Origin: Hathewaya proteolytica DSM 3090
Lineage (GTDB): Bacteria; Bacillota; Clostridia; Clostridiales; Clostridiaceae
Reading direction: 5' to 3'
DNA: 64,000 nucleotides
Assembly (NCBI RefSeq): GCF_900142225.1
Contig: NZ_FRAD01000016.1
Location: forward strand, 1 to 64,000
The translations under genes were made by a program, and so were the position numbers. Under the pieces are notes generated by a model that made no database searches, was not told the origin of the DNA, and saw nothing but the letters and a program-made list of their open reading frames with translations. This document shows, in pieces, positions 16,944-26,100 of the stretch. Within the stretch, counting starts at the first letter, position 1, and every line of letters begins with the position of its first letter.

Positions 16944-17806
16944 GAATCCATCTCCTTTCGCATATCAGAACCCTTACATAGCTTTTCTTTAAGTTCCTCA
17001 CACTTTTCATTTTCAATAAGATCGTATATTTCCTTCATATCATCTATAAAAATCTTCAGTTGTTTTCCAACGTAAGTTTTATTTTCCATAAACAACTGCA
17101 TCCACAGCTCACAATTTATTTTTGCAACTCGTGTTGCATCCATAAAACTGCCACCTACACAAAGGTTATTTCCCTCCACCATATTGTTATTCATAAGTGT
17201 GCAAGCTATAATATGTGGCAATTGGCTAGTAAAGGCAACCATATTATCATGCTGTGCCGCAGTGAGTTCTATTACTTTTCCAAACCCAATTTGAAGAAGG
17301 AACTGTTTCATAAAATCACTGCTTTCATCTTTCTCCCCATCTCCAGAAACTAGAATGTACTGTGCCCCCTTAAATATGTTTTCACTAGAATTCTGAAACC
17401 CAGTAACTTCCCTTCCCGCCATTGGGTGGCCACCGATAAAGCTTAAATCCTCTCTCAATATATCACTGATTTTCTTCATTATATTGCTTTTGATACCAGC
17501 TGCATCAGTTATTATGGCTCCACTTTTAAAATAGTTCATATTGTCTTCAACGAACTGTACCGTTTCTTTTGGGTAGGTGCATAAAATTATCAAGTCAGCT
17601 TCTCTAATAGCTGATTTTTCTTCTTCAGACCCGGCAAGAATCCCCTCATGGATAAATCCCTGTTCTTTTGCCAAGTCCAATACATCCTTATTTACATCTA
17701 TAGCCCAAATTTTATCCACATTCAAATTTGATTTAATACTTTTAGTAAAACATCCTCCAATTAATCCAAGGCCTACAATTGCTACATTTATATTTAAATC
17801 TTTCAT
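16931..17806 (-). CDS. tyrA: prephenate dehydrogenase
   Basis: A 291-residue NAD-dependent enzyme oxidising prephenate to 4-hydroxyphenylpyruvate, the tyrosine branch. The N-terminal dinucleotide motif is GLGLIGG (12-18); GGHPMAGRE and the catalytic-histidine region TAAQHDNMVAFTSQLPH follow. No fused chorismate mutase or ACT domain is present, which fits the separate mutase downstream. ATG with GGGAG 8 bases upstream. Confidence 0.94.
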   Translation of the reverse strand: MKDLNINVAIVGLGLIGGCFTKSIKSNLNVDKIWAIDVNKDVLDLAKEQGFIHEGILAGSEEEKSAIREADLIILCTYPKETVQFVEDNMNYFKSGAIITDAAGIKSNIMKKISDILREDLSFIGGHPMAGREVTGFQNSSENIFKGAQYILVSGDGEKDESSDFMKQFLLQIGFGKVIELTAAQHDNMVAFTSQLPHIIACTLMNNNMVEGNNLCVGGSFMDATRVAKINCELWMQLFMENKTYVGKQLKIFIDDMKEIYDLIENEKCEELKEKLCKGSDMRKEMDSWRS

Positions 17807-17900
17807 CTGCTACACTCCCTGTACAATTAATCTTCTTTAACACAAGACAAAAGTAACTCCCTACCATACTACGCACTACATGCTAAACATTACTATACTT

Positions 17901-18914
17901 TTATAATTCTCTTCCCTCTACTTCTGCCAACATTTTTAATTTACCCATGAGATTAGTAAACATGTCTGGCGTTATAGATTGAGCTCCATCACACAAAGCA
18001 TTTTCAGGATCATTGTGAACTTCAATTATTAATCCATCTGCACCCACAGCTATGGCAGCCTTTGACAATGGTTCTACCATCCATTTAAGACCTGTGGCAT
18101 GGCTTGGATCCACTATTACTGGCAGATGACTAAGCTTTTTAACAGCAGGTATAGCACTTAAATCCAATGTATTTCTTGTGTAATTTTCGAAAGTTCTTAT
18201 TCCCCTTTCGCAAAGAATTACATTTTCATTGCCTTCAGACATTATATATTCAGCTGCCATAAGCCATTCCTCTATAGTTGCGCAAAGACCTCTCTTTAAA
18301 AGTATAGGTTTTCTCGTTTTTCCAAGCTCCTTTAGCAAATCGAAATTTTGCATATTTCTAGCTCCAACCTGTATTACATCTACATCCTCAACAAATTTTT
18401 CAATGTATTTTGGAGACATAATTTCAGTGACAATAGGTAAGCCGGTTTTTGCCTTGGCCTTCTTTAGAAGTTCCAATCCTTCCATCTCCAGTCCTTGAAA
18501 ACTGTAAGGTGAAGTTCTTGGTTTAAATGCTCCCCCTCTTAAAAAAGATGCACCTGAACTTTTAACAGCCTCCGCAATACCCACTATTTGTGCTTCACTT
18601 TCTACAGAACAAGGTCCTGCTACTATGCTTAGCTTCTTACCACCTATGATCCTATCCAATACGCTAATCTCACTATTGTTAGGGTGGAACATCCTGTTGG
18701 CTTTTTTGTAAGGCTCTTGTACATTAAGAACTTTTTTTACGCATTTATTTGCCTGCAGAGCATCTGTGTCCACTTTACTTGTGTCACCTACCAGCCCTAA
18801 AAGCCTTGTATTCTCCCCATCTGATTCATGAATTTTGCACCCAAGTCCTTCAATTCTCTGCTTTAACAACTCTATATCCTCTTCTTTTGATTGTGGATTT
18901 AATATGACTATCAT
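17901..18914 (-). CDS. aroF: 3-deoxy-7-phosphoheptulonate synthase (DAHP synthase)
   Basis: A 337-residue first enzyme of the shikimate pathway, condensing PEP with erythrose-4-phosphate. Residues 1-75 (MIVILNPQSKEEDIELL onward) form the ferredoxin-like regulatory domain seen in the Thermotoga/Bacillus type, usually the feedback site for tyrosine or phenylalanine. The barrel shows VAGPCSVES, RGGAFKPRTSPYSFQG, LLKRGL and DPSHATG. The ATG at 18914 has AGGAGGA upstream; the 18 extra codons of the open frame lack a site. First gene of the locus, directly behind the T-box. Confidence 0.96.
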   Translation of the reverse strand: MIVILNPQSKEEDIELLKQRIEGLGCKIHESDGENTRLLGLVGDTSKVDTDALQANKCVKKVLNVQEPYKKANRMFHPNNSEISVLDRIIGGKKLSIVAGPCSVESEAQIVGIAEAVKSSGASFLRGGAFKPRTSPYSFQGLEMEGLELLKKAKAKTGLPIVTEIMSPKYIEKFVEDVDVIQVGARNMQNFDLLKELGKTRKPILLKRGLCATIEEWLMAAEYIMSEGNENVILCERGIRTFENYTRNTLDLSAIPAVKKLSHLPVIVDPSHATGLKWMVEPLSKAAIAVGADGLIIEVHNDPENALCDGAQSITPDMFTNLMGKLKMLAEVEGREL

Positions 18915-18963
18915 TTTTATTCCTCCTAATTCATAATGAATTATATTTATATAAAATTTATAT

Positions 18964-19263
18964 AACAAAAGCTCCCATCCTAATAAAAGGACGAGAGCAT
19001 AATTCCCGTGTTACCACCTTAATTCATCGATACCTTGCAATATCAACCTCTTCAAGTACTCCACGAAATATCATGGGTAATACTCTAGCACTATAACGTG
19101 TGCAGTATCCGTTCTCCACCTACTGGTTGTTATCTTTCAAGGAGCAGCTCTGGGATGTATTCAGATAAGCTTCATAATGCGCCTCTCACTAAACGGCAAC
19201 TCTCTGTAAAATTCAGTAAACCCTACTTTTTCCCTTCAAAGCATTTATATTTTTAAATCTATT
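18964..19263 (-). promoter_or_regulatory. T-box leader of the aro locus, tyrosine-type specifier
   Basis: A roughly 300-base leader upstream of aroF. Minus-strand AGGTGGTAACACGGG (about 19007-19021) is the T-box antiterminator sequence. Stem I carries AGTAGGG, the GAGAG apical element, and a specifier region reading GAA-TAC-A-TCCC; TAC (19159-19157) is a tyrosine codon followed by the usual purine and the closing helix. The terminator at 18971-18998 pairs GCTCTCGTCCT with AGGATGGGAGC (two G-U pairs on this strand) and is followed by TTTTG. Uncharged tRNA-Tyr should therefore switch the locus on. Confidence 0.9.
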
Positions 19264-19269
19264 ATTATT

Positions 19270-19298
19270 ATAATAATACACAGACTTTTCATTGTCAA
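19270..19298 (-). promoter_or_regulatory. promoter of the aro T-box leader
   Basis: Minus-strand TTGACA (19293-19298), 17-base spacer, TATTAT (19270-19275). Confidence 0.75.
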
Positions 19299-19352
19299 TA
19301 TTTACTTTAAAAATAATTCTTGAATAATTTTAAAAAATTATTAACTAAATCG

Positions 19353-19381
19353 TTGAAATGTTATTAGATTAGTAATATAAT
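19353..19381 (+). promoter_or_regulatory. plus-strand promoter of candidate small RNA
   Basis: TTGAAA (19353-19358), 17-base spacer, perfect TATAAT (19376-19381), directed away from the aro leader. Confidence 0.6.
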
Positions 19382-19387
19382 AAGAAT

Positions 19388-19448
19388 ACACCTTGAAGTC
19401 TCATTTCAAATATTTTTAGGGAGATAATAAATCTCCCTCTTTTTTTTG
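19388..19448 (+). ncRNA. candidate 60-nt small RNA
   Basis: A near-consensus promoter is followed after about 30 bases by TTGAA...TTCAA (19393-19408) and then a perfect 8-bp terminator, AGGGAGAT/ATCTCCCT with an AATAA loop (19418-19438) and eight T. There is no start codon with a usable frame. Both neighbouring genes (aroF, proS) are on the other strand, so this unit does not lead into a gene. It could be a short regulatory RNA or just a barrier to readthrough. Confidence 0.45.
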
Positions 19449-19492
19449 TCTTTTTCTTCACCAAAACTTAAAATGAATCATTATATTTTTAT

Positions 19493-19534
19493 AAAATAAG
19501 GTATGATGACCCCTCTGTCATCACACCTTATTTT
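19493..19534 (-). terminator. proS terminator
   Basis: A long stem of about 18 bp, AAAATAAGGT-TGATGAC with GTCATCA-ACCTTATTTT around CCCTCT; the single non-Watson-Crick pair becomes U-G on the minus strand. It follows the proS stop by 15 bases. Confidence 0.85.
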
Positions 19535-19548
19535 ATTATCTTATGAAA

Positions 19549-20985
19549 TTAATATGCTCTTCCCCAATATAAAAGCTTAGTAGCTTTTTTGCCGCAACAA
19601 ACGCAAGTGTCGCCTATTGGTTCTTGGCCAAATGGTATACATCTAGATGTGATGCCTGTTTCTTCTTTTATCTTGTCTTCACAAGCCCTATCTCCGCACC
19701 ACATAGCTTTTATAAATCCTGGTTTATTATCTGCTATATTTACCATTTCCTCCACTGAAAAAGCTTCGGAAGTATTTTCATCTCTGCGTTGTCTTGCTCT
19801 CTCTAACATATCTCTTTGTATATTTTCTAACATTTCTACCACTGCCTTTTCTAGTTCATCAAGGCAAACCACAGTTTTCTCTCTAGTATCTCTTCTTACA
19901 AGTACAGCTTGATTACTCTCTATATCCTTTGGACCTATTTCTACACGAAGTGGTATACCTTTCATCTCACATTCGCTGAATTTCCATCCTGGCATTTTAT
20001 CGCTATCATCTAGCTTAACTCTTATATCCTTTGCCATAAGTCTTGATTTTAGCTGCCCTGCTTTTTCAAGAACACCTTCTTTGTGCTGTGCTACCGGAAT
20101 TATCATCACCTGTGTTGGTGCAACTCTTGGTGGAAGAATTAATCCATCATCGTCTCCATGAACCATGATTATAGCTCCAATTAATCTTGTAGTAACACCC
20201 CAAGAAGTTTGATGCCCATACTGAAGTTTTCCTTCTTTGTCACTGTATTGAATGTTAAAGGCCTTGGCAAAATTGTCTCCAAAATTATGACTTGTGCCAG
20301 TTTGAAGTGCCTTTCCATCGTGCATAAGACTTTCTATAGTGTACGTTGAGTTAGCACCTGCAAATTTTTCCTTTTCAGTTTTCTGACCCTTTATTACTGG
20401 AATAGCTAGTACTTGCTCACAGAAATCTGCGTATATATCCAGTATATTTAAAGTTTCTCTCTGAGCATCTTCCTCTGTGGCATGAATAGTGTGACCTTCC
20501 TGCCATAAAAATTCCGTAGTTCTTAAAAATGGACGAGTTGTTTTCTCCCATCTTACTACAGAACACCACTGATTGTATAATTTTGGTAAGTCCTTGTGGG
20601 ACTGAATTATCTTTGCATAGTGTTCACAAAATAAAGTCTCGGATGTTGGCCTTACACAAAGCCTTTCCTGCAATTCTTCAGTTCCTCCGTGAGTAACCCA
20701 AGCTACCTCTGGAGCGAATCCCTCCACATGGTCTTTTTCTTTTTGAAGTAGTCCCTCTGGGATAAACATTGGCATGTATACATTTTCATGTCCAACAGAC
20801 TTAAGTCTGCTATCTATGTCTTTTTGAATAAGCTCCCATATGGCATAGCCATAAGGCCTTATGATCATACATCCTCTCACACTGCTATAGTCTACTAATT
20901 CAGCTTTTTTAACAATATCAGTATACCACTTTGCAAAATCCACATCCCTAGATGTAATATCTTTCACTAATTTTTCCTTTGCCAT
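19549..20985 (-). CDS. proS: prolyl-tRNA synthetase, archaeal/eukaryotic-like short type
   Basis: A 478-residue class II synthetase charging tRNA-Pro. Class II motifs are visible in GCMIIRPYGYAIWELIQ, RPTSETLFCEHYAKII, RWEKTTRPFLRTTEFLWQEGHT and the ATP-binding HQTSWGVTTRLIGA. The anticodon-binding domain follows, then a C-terminal zinc-like domain with cysteines in MWCGDRACEDK and DTCVCCGKK, ending in YWGRAY. The bacterial INS editing insertion is absent. The ATG at 20985 follows AGGAGGAG; the open frame extends 10 codons upstream. Regulated by its own T-box. Confidence 0.95.
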   Translation of the reverse strand: MAKEKLVKDITSRDVDFAKWYTDIVKKAELVDYSSVRGCMIIRPYGYAIWELIQKDIDSRLKSVGHENVYMPMFIPEGLLQKEKDHVEGFAPEVAWVTHGGTEELQERLCVRPTSETLFCEHYAKIIQSHKDLPKLYNQWCSVVRWEKTTRPFLRTTEFLWQEGHTIHATEEDAQRETLNILDIYADFCEQVLAIPVIKGQKTEKEKFAGANSTYTIESLMHDGKALQTGTSHNFGDNFAKAFNIQYSDKEGKLQYGHQTSWGVTTRLIGAIIMVHGDDDGLILPPRVAPTQVMIIPVAQHKEGVLEKAGQLKSRLMAKDIRVKLDDSDKMPGWKFSECEMKGIPLRVEIGPKDIESNQAVLVRRDTREKTVVCLDELEKAVVEMLENIQRDMLERARQRRDENTSEAFSVEEMVNIADNKPGFIKAMWCGDRACEDKIKEETGITSRCIPFGQEPIGDTCVCCGKKATKLLYWGRAY

Positions 20986-21030
20986 CTTATCTCCTCCTGT
21001 ATTTATTTTTACCATAAGAATAAAAAATAA

Positions 21031-21295
21031 ACCCCGATCCCTGTAAAAGGGACCGAGGTATAAGTTCCGGCGTTACCACCCTAGTTAATACAATGCTAAA
21101 ACTTACGCATTATATTCTCTCTCAATCAGTTAACGGATTGCTTCCGCTGTAGCCTACTAAAGTTTCGGTACAGAGCTCCAAGGCTGGTTCAACAGTACAT
21201 TCATAAAGCTTTTCACCAAACCAGCTTCTCTCTTGAAAGAACGCTACCACCTACTATTCCTCTTCATTGCTTTTATTTATTAAACTCATATATTT
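21031..21295 (-). promoter_or_regulatory. T-box leader of proS, proline specifier
   Basis: Minus-strand AGGGTGGTAACGCCGG (about 21067-21082) is the T-box sequence. Stem I has AGTAGGTGG, the AGAGAG-AAGCT...AGCTT apical arm, and a specifier region TTGAA-CCA-G-CCT; CCA (21187-21185) is a proline codon. The terminator (21031-21059) pairs ACCTCGGTCCC with GGGATCGGGGT and is followed by TTTATTTTTT. Confidence 0.92.
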
Positions 21296-21301
21296 ATATA
21301 T

Positions 21302-21328
21302 ATTATACTCATTAACTTACTGTGTCAA
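21302..21328 (-). promoter_or_regulatory. promoter of the proS T-box leader
   Basis: Minus-strand TTGACA (21323-21328) and TATAAT (21302-21307) with a short 15-base spacer, just after the NSS transporter stop. Confidence 0.6.
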
Positions 21329-21339
21329 GTGGTTTTATA

Positions 21340-22701
21340 CTACTTAAAAATGATTTTCAACAAGCCAGTTGTATTAAGGAATATTACTATGATTATAACG
21401 GGAGCTAGATACTTCATGATAAAATTGTACACTTTCTTAACTGTAAACTTAAACATCCCACCTGATGTAACTTCATCCTCAAATTCTTCAGTTTTCCAGA
21501 CCCATCCTATAAATACACAGGTTAAGAACCCACCTACAGGAAGCATTATATTGGAGGCAATAAAATCAAATAAATCGAAGAAGGTAAGTCCAAATATTTT
21601 CACACCACTCCATGCTCCAAAAGATAAAACACTTGGTATAGCTAGCATATACAGTCCCATTGTTACAAGAAAAGAAGTTTTTTTTCTGCTCATTCCATAC
21701 TGTTCTGATATGGCTGATACTATTACTTCCATCAAGGCAATAGTGGATGTCACAGCTGCTATGGCCACAAGTATGAAGAACAAAGTCTGAAATGCATTTC
21801 CCATAGGCATACCTTTGAAAACCGCCGGTATTGTCACAAATAAAAGTTTCGCTCCTGCTGAAGGTTCTAGTCCATAAGCAAACACCGCTGGAAATATTAC
21901 CATACCAGCCATCAGTGCTATAGCTGTATCTGTTACAGTAATTTTGGCTGACATGGACATTAGATTTTCTTCTTTTTTAGTATAACTTCCGAAAGTAATA
22001 GTTATTCCCATGGCAAGGCTTAAAGTGTAAAAGGAATGTCCTAGCGCCTCAAGAAAACTATTCATAGTAAGCTTTGAGAAATCTGGTTTAAACAAAAAAC
22101 TAACTCCAGCACTGGCTCCATCTAAAGTAAGAGATCTAACCATTAGAACTACAAGTAATACAAACAAAAATGGCATTAATATCTTGCTACATCTTTCTAT
22201 ACCTTTTTTAACACCCATCATCACTACGAAACATGTTAAAGCTAGTACTACAGCTGTCCAAAGCAGTGGGTCAAGGCTTCCCGATACGTGACCAAAATAA
22301 TTGCTCAACTCCCCTATAGGAATAGAATTAAATTTTCCTGAAAAAGATCTAGTTATGTATGAAAAAACCCATCCAGTTATAACAGAATAAAATGATAATA
22401 TGATAAAGGCAGCTACAGTGTTAAGCAAACCATTGTACTTCCATGCTTTTTTCGGTGATACATTTTCAAAAGATTTAACGGCACTACCTTGACCTCTTCT
22501 GCCAATGGCAAATTCGCCTAACATTATAGGCATTCCTATTAAAAACACGCAAACAAGGTATACAAGTAAAAATGCTGCTCCTCCATTTTCCCCAACTAAG
22601 TAAGGGAATTTCCATATATTACCTAGACCAATAGCAGAACCCACCGCTGCTGTAAAAAGACCTAGTTTTGTTCCGAATCGCTCTCTTTTCTTTTGTTCCA
22701 T
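21340..22701 (-). CDS. sodium-dependent amino acid transporter, NSS (SNF) family
   Basis: A 453-residue membrane protein with about 11-12 helices. The family signature is at the N-terminus: TKLGLFTAAVGSAIGLGNIWKFPYLVGENGGAAF, holding the unwound part of helix 1 that binds Na+ and the amino acid. Further family segments are SLAMGITITFGSY and the conserved LGEFAIGRRGQG. Bacterial NSS members import amino acids with Na+. The specific substrate is not clear; its T-box suggests regulation by an amino acid (see the leader). ATG with GGAGGG upstream. Confidence 0.93.
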   Translation of the reverse strand: MEQKKRERFGTKLGLFTAAVGSAIGLGNIWKFPYLVGENGGAAFLLVYLVCVFLIGMPIMLGEFAIGRRGQGSAVKSFENVSPKKAWKYNGLLNTVAAFIILSFYSVITGWVFSYITRSFSGKFNSIPIGELSNYFGHVSGSLDPLLWTAVVLALTCFVVMMGVKKGIERCSKILMPFLFVLLVVLMVRSLTLDGASAGVSFLFKPDFSKLTMNSFLEALGHSFYTLSLAMGITITFGSYTKKEENLMSMSAKITVTDTAIALMAGMVIFPAVFAYGLEPSAGAKLLFVTIPAVFKGMPMGNAFQTLFFILVAIAAVTSTIALMEVIVSAISEQYGMSRKKTSFLVTMGLYMLAIPSVLSFGAWSGVKIFGLTFFDLFDFIASNIMLPVGGFLTCVFIGWVWKTEEFEDEVTSGGMFKFTVKKVYNFIMKYLAPVIIIVIFLNTTGLLKIIFK

Positions 22702-22767
22702 AATTTTCCCTCCAGTATTATTTAAAGAATATTAACAATTTTTAGCTTATTATTATGATAAACTTTC

Positions 22768-22783
22768 GTTCATTTAAATGAAC
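22768..22783. repeat. 16-bp perfect palindrome before the NSS gene
   Basis: GTTCATTTAAATGAAC is a perfect inverted repeat between the T-box terminator and the transporter ribosome site. It may be a small stem in the mRNA or an operator; nothing else supports either. Confidence 0.4.
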
Positions 22784-22827
22784 ATAAGGTTTTAATTTTA
22801 CGCTGGCCAGCTATAAAAATAAAAAAA

Positions 22828-23109
22828 ACTTCCGCCTCACAAATGTATATAACATCTGTAGAGGCGAAAGTATATTCGCGGTACCACCCTACTTTACAAT
22901 TTAAAAATTGTATCTTAGTCAAGTCGAGGCTATGCCTGAACTCTAGTCGTATAACGTCGACACACGTCTGCACCTACTTTTTGCATTTCGGACAGAAGCT
23001 CGGGAGTGATTATTACATACATACTATCGCTAATTCGCACCATACATTAGCTCTCTTAAGATAAATATTGTATCTTTCTCTCCGTCGTAGCTTTGGTTTA
23101 TTAATAATT
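22828..23109 (-). promoter_or_regulatory. T-box leader of the NSS transporter
   Basis: Minus-strand AGGGTGGTACCGCG (about 22877-22890) is the canonical T-box sequence. The terminator (22828-22871) is a long stem, CTTTCGCCTC...GAGGCGGAAG, followed by eight T. Stem I has an AGAGAG-CTAAT...ATTAG apical arm. Aligned with the two other T-boxes in this window (specifier, one purine, then the closing helix), the specifier is ATC (23010-23008), isoleucine, but AAT or CAC one frame away cannot be excluded. Confidence 0.9.
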
Positions 23110-23115
23110 TATTTT

Positions 23116-23144
23116 ATTATATTATAAGTTTTTTCATCTGTCAA
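23116..23144 (-). promoter_or_regulatory. promoter of the NSS T-box leader
   Basis: Minus-strand TTGACA (23139-23144), 17-base spacer, TATAAT (23116-23121); a second overlapping TATAAT lies 5 bases nearer the -35. Confidence 0.75.
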
Positions 23145-23153
23145 CACTTTTTT

Positions 23154-26100
23154 TTAATAAAATGAATTAATCTTATTAAATATCTTCTTGTTCTTCACAA
23201 TCTCTCTTTTGTTTCCAACCACAGTAATGGTTTTTTCATCCAACCCTTTTTTAAACATTTTCTTATACTTCTTTATATCCTTTAATGTGGCTGTCTTTAT
23301 CTCCCACAGTTCTCTTTCAAGGTCACTTCTCGTTATATTGCTAAAGTAAATATAATCGGCATGATTCACCTTTTCATCTAGAGTTTTTGTATTGCAGTAC
23401 TCCGCCAATGTGCTAATTTTGTAACTTTCCAATTCCTTTGAGCTCATATTTAACTTATCTAAGTATAGAGGGACCTCTTCAAATACTTTAAGAGTATCTA
23501 CAAGCTTGGGGTCTCTGTAAGATGCCATTGCTATAGCACCCTTAGAATTCAATAAAATATTTGCCCCATAAGCGCCGCCCTCTACACGTATTTTATCCCA
23601 AAGATAATCCATCTCTAATATATTTTTCATTATTTTCATATTTCCATTGTACTTGTATCCAAGTTTTTTATAATTAAAACCTTCAGTGTTGTACAGGACT
23701 TCGCTTTCACACAGTATTGCTTCACAAGTATTTTCTAAAGGAATATCCCATGAACTTAATTTCCCTTTATCACTTGTCATATTTTTAGTTAAAGTTCCCA
23801 GAGCATTTTGAAAGGAATTGTAGCCTTCATTATCTGTTGTTATGCTTATTGTTATGTTGTTTTTGTTAAATATCAACTTAGAAAGTTCGCATAGTTTCTT
23901 CGCAACTTCTTGATGCTGATTTTCTATATTCTTGTATACTTCCTTTATAAAATCAAAGTATTTTAACCCGTAAAAATATTCGCCTATGGCTTTTTCCTCA
24001 TAGTAGCAAGACATATTTTTATTCATACCCAAAACTTCAGGATACCTATTCACAAGGTTTTCATTTTGACTTATAATGTTGTTAAGGTAAGATTTTAGCA
24101 CACTTTTGTGGTCAAAATCGCTGCATAGCATCTCGTCATTTAGTATGCACATCATATCCTTCAAATTTTCATTTTTTGTAAGGAAAGAAGCCTTAAGATA
24201 CGCACTAGTCTTATCCATATCTTTTTCATCTGTAAACACTTCAATGCTGTAATTTATGCCATTGCTCATGGAATTTACTTTTTTCTCGAGTTCGCCTGTA
24301 TCCAACTCATTTGTATTCACCTTTCCCATTAAACTAGCTAAAAGTTTTGCGTAACACAGATCCTCTTTCTTTAAGTTTTGTAAATTAAAATATATGTTCA
24401 TTTTGCTAGTTCCATTGGTTGCCCATGGATGATACAATATCTCCACATCATCTTTTTTCCTTCTACAAGATGGTAGCAAGTCTAGAATAGGGTTTACATC
24501 CTCCATCTTAAGCTTTGGTATTCTATCAATGTACTCCTCATCGCTCTTAGAGCTCTGCCAAACTCTAAGTTGGGAAATATTGTCCATAATAGTTTCATAT
24601 TCGCCACTTTTGAGACCACCTACGAAGTTCTGCAGCTTATTCATCTCTTTTTTTGCAAGGGCTTGAGACAATCCCTTCTCAGGGCTTAATATAACTATGC
24701 TTTTGTGGTCATTTTTAATAAAATGCTTGTGTAGAACTTCCTCAAAAAAGTAGTTCTCTTTGGCTTTCATTATAGTTGAAATTTCTTCTTCCTTGGCAAA
24801 GGCACCCATGGGGTTGAGTCCGTAAACGCAATAATCTAAAATTCGCCTATTTATTTCAGTACCCCTTCCATTGGAAGATGCTCCATACCAACGCGTGCTA
24901 AGCTCTAGCTTATTTAATTCCGCTTCTATGATGTCTCTATCTATACCATTAATAAAAACTCCTAGCAATGTGTCCTCCACAACTTGGGCAAACCTTTCCC
25001 CTTCATCCTTCTGACAATTATATGCAATAATAGAATAGAAATTTTCCCTAAGGTTTTTTACATAAGTTCCCGACACATTGTTGAAGCCTTCTCTGTGTAA
25101 ATTCTTGTATACAACGGAGTTTGGATTGCTTATTATAAGAGAATCCAGCATCTCCAAAGCCATGTCTGTAGAAGGGTTCTTTTCGTCAATGGAAAAATTG
25201 TACGTCAGCACAGATTTATTTGATGAATCATTATTTTCATCACTGGCATAAGTGTATTCCTGCACCGCCCTTTCCTGAAAATGAGAAGATTTTTCTATAT
25301 TGGAGTCTATACCCTTTAGTTGGTACTTTTTTAAATAATTATTGTTCAAATCCTTTAATTTTGAGCTTATGTTCATATCTCCATATAAGTATATATATGA
25401 ATTTGAAGGATGATAATATTTTTCATGGAACTTTTTCAACTCATCAAAGGTAAGGTCTGTTATATAGTATGGATCCCCCCCAGAGATAAAGGCATAGGTA
25501 GTATCAGGATATAGACTTTTGCAGATACTATTGTATAGCCTTCCATCCATAGTGGACAATGCACCCTTCATCTCATTGTAAACCACCCCATTGTATTTTA
25601 GTCCATTGGGAGTATTTTCATAATACCATCCTTCTTCTCTGAATATTCGTTTTTCTTTATAAAATAAAGGATTAAAAACCATATCCATATAAATATCCAT
25701 TATGTTAGTAAACTCTTTTTCGTTTGTAGTGCTGAAAGGATATATGGTGGTGTCTGAGGTGGTAATTCCATTCATATCCTTACTAAGAGAGGATTCCATA
25801 ACTTCTTTTAAAAGCTGCTTTACAGGGTATTTCTCTGAGCCACCCACAAGAACGCAGTGCTCTAAAATATGTGCTACACCTTTATTGTCATAAACAGGGG
25901 TTCTAAAGGCTATAGAAAAGTGTTTATTTACATCATTGTTTTTCACAGCAAACAACTTTGCACCACTTTTTTTGTGTTGGAAGCTTAAAAGCATCTCTCC
26001 ATGGTTTTCATTTTTCTCTAGTAATTCAAAGCCATTGTACAGATTCCCTACTGTAAAGTTTTCATCTTTAGTACTTGAAAACTCCACTTCTTCCGTGTTG

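Noticed and set aside
22770..22973. Short frames over the NSS T-box (22770-22973 and 22843-23064)
   Set aside because: They overlap the T-box stem, antiterminator and terminator, which explain the sequence.
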